Below, one piece after another: positions 63,834-64,000 of a stretch of 64,000 nucleotides of DNA (its first letter is position 1; every line of letters starts with the position of its first letter). Under the pieces are notes generated by a model. The model had not been told where the DNA came from and ran no database searches. It saw only the letters and a program-made list of their open reading frames with translations. Position numbers and translations under genes: made by a program. The DNA lies in assembly GCF_004770995.1 (NCBI RefSeq), contig NZ_RQHW01000031.1, forward strand, positions 124,001 to 188,000. Direction: 5' to 3'. This DNA comes from Leptospira idonii (lineage in GTDB: Bacteria > Spirochaetota > Leptospiria > Leptospirales > Leptospiraceae).

Positions 63834-64000
63834 GTCGGGAATAATGAGGATCTTGCTCCAATAAAAGTTTGGCAGACCGCTCCAATGCGAGAGCCAAACT
63901 CGCTTCCGTTTTTCCCTTTTTTTTCACCTTTTGTATTTCTGCCAAAAAGGATTTCAAATGTTCCCTTCCTGAAGATTCATTTCCTTGAATGGCAGCCTCT
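63808..64000 (-). CDS. Partial hypothetical protein (3' end only)
   Basis: A minus-strand reading frame with no stop from the right edge to TAA at 63808-63810. It carries about 64 helical residues ([50 protein letters not shown]). Codon bias and lack of stops suggest a real gene whose start is outside the window. No family can be assigned. Confidence 0.5.
   Translation of the reverse strand, partial: EAAIQGNESSGREHLKSFLAEIQKVKKKGKTEASLALALERSAKLLLEQDPHYSRLRNLSKEF

Noticed and set aside
1..64000. CRISPR arrays, insertion sequences, integrases and phage genes
   Set aside because: I saw no spaced direct repeats, transposase or integrase proteins; the gene content is chromosomal housekeeping and envelope.

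Overview
The window is one contiguous piece of a Gram-negative spirochete chromosome, most probably Leptospira. Supporting points are a DUF1564 protein (a family I know only from Leptospira), loose spirochaete-type lipoprotein signals, moderately AT-rich DNA, densely packed operons with ATGA/TTGA overlaps, and several TTG/GTG starts. I cannot name the species. The poly-gamma-glutamate genes and the DprE1/DprE2-like pair may help place it. Coding density is very high: no stretch longer than about 210 bases lacks a gene. I saw no rRNA, CRISPR array, insertion sequence, prophage or plasmid origin.

Region by region. 1-3.5 kb: a truncated MBOAT acyltransferase, a NYN-domain protein and a DprE2-like/DprE1-like oxidoreductase pair. 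3.5-11.4 kb (minus): MscS channel, LptF/LptG-type permease, a membrane PP2C phosphatase, a thioesterase, PBP1C, RsmD, a small lipoprotein-like protein and a tiny zinc-ribbon protein. 11.5-14.9 kb (plus): envelope proteins, SufE, and a serine hydrolase with a small cysteine-containing partner. 14.9-25.8 kb (mostly minus): TonB-like protein, RuvB, HtrA-type protease, DJ-1 protein, STAS protein, acyl-CoA carboxylase subunit, alpha/beta hydrolase, then a UDP-GlcNAc block (GlmM, GlmS, GlmU-like). 26 kb: tRNA-Val(TAC) and rpsT. 26.6-30.3 kb (plus): three unrecognised proteins and a thiolase-like protein that has lost its catalytic cysteine. 30.3-37.9 kb (minus): a GldA/GldF/GldG-type ABC exporter, its accessory protein, a Yip1-like protein, Mpl and PheS. 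37.9-41.5 kb: two-component pair, PfkB kinase, DUF1564 protein. 41.5-44.8 kb: TonB-dependent receptor and surface beta-propeller lipoprotein. 44.9-51.4 kb: GpmI, a double serine-hydrolase with one dead domain, STAS protein and a PP2C-TPR phosphatase. 51.5-54.5 kb: poly-gamma-glutamate genes pgsB-pgsC-pgsW. 54.6-64 kb: lipoprotein, TPR protein, nucleotidyltransferase, then a long minus-strand run (FYDLN protein, MiaA, Hfq, ManC, a 30-residue bS22/mS38-like ribosomal protein, a membrane protein, CheW, PhoU-like), ending with PdxJ and the 3' end of a convergent gene.

Common themes are envelope building (peptidoglycan, lipoproteins, LPS transport, nucleotide sugars, PGA, possibly a DprE-type sugar donor) and phosphatase/STAS partner switching. 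The strongest signal not explained by genes is a 12-base sequence, GTAGGTACCACA. It occurs six times exactly, plus three times with one mismatch, in both coding and intergenic DNA. The most interesting gene-level observations are the DprE pair whose DprE1 lacks the drug-target cysteine, the cysteine-less thiolase behind three unknown genes, the half-dead tandem hydrolase, and a DUF1564 protein that looks like a ribbon-helix-helix regulator sitting before a palindrome and a TonB-receptor operon.
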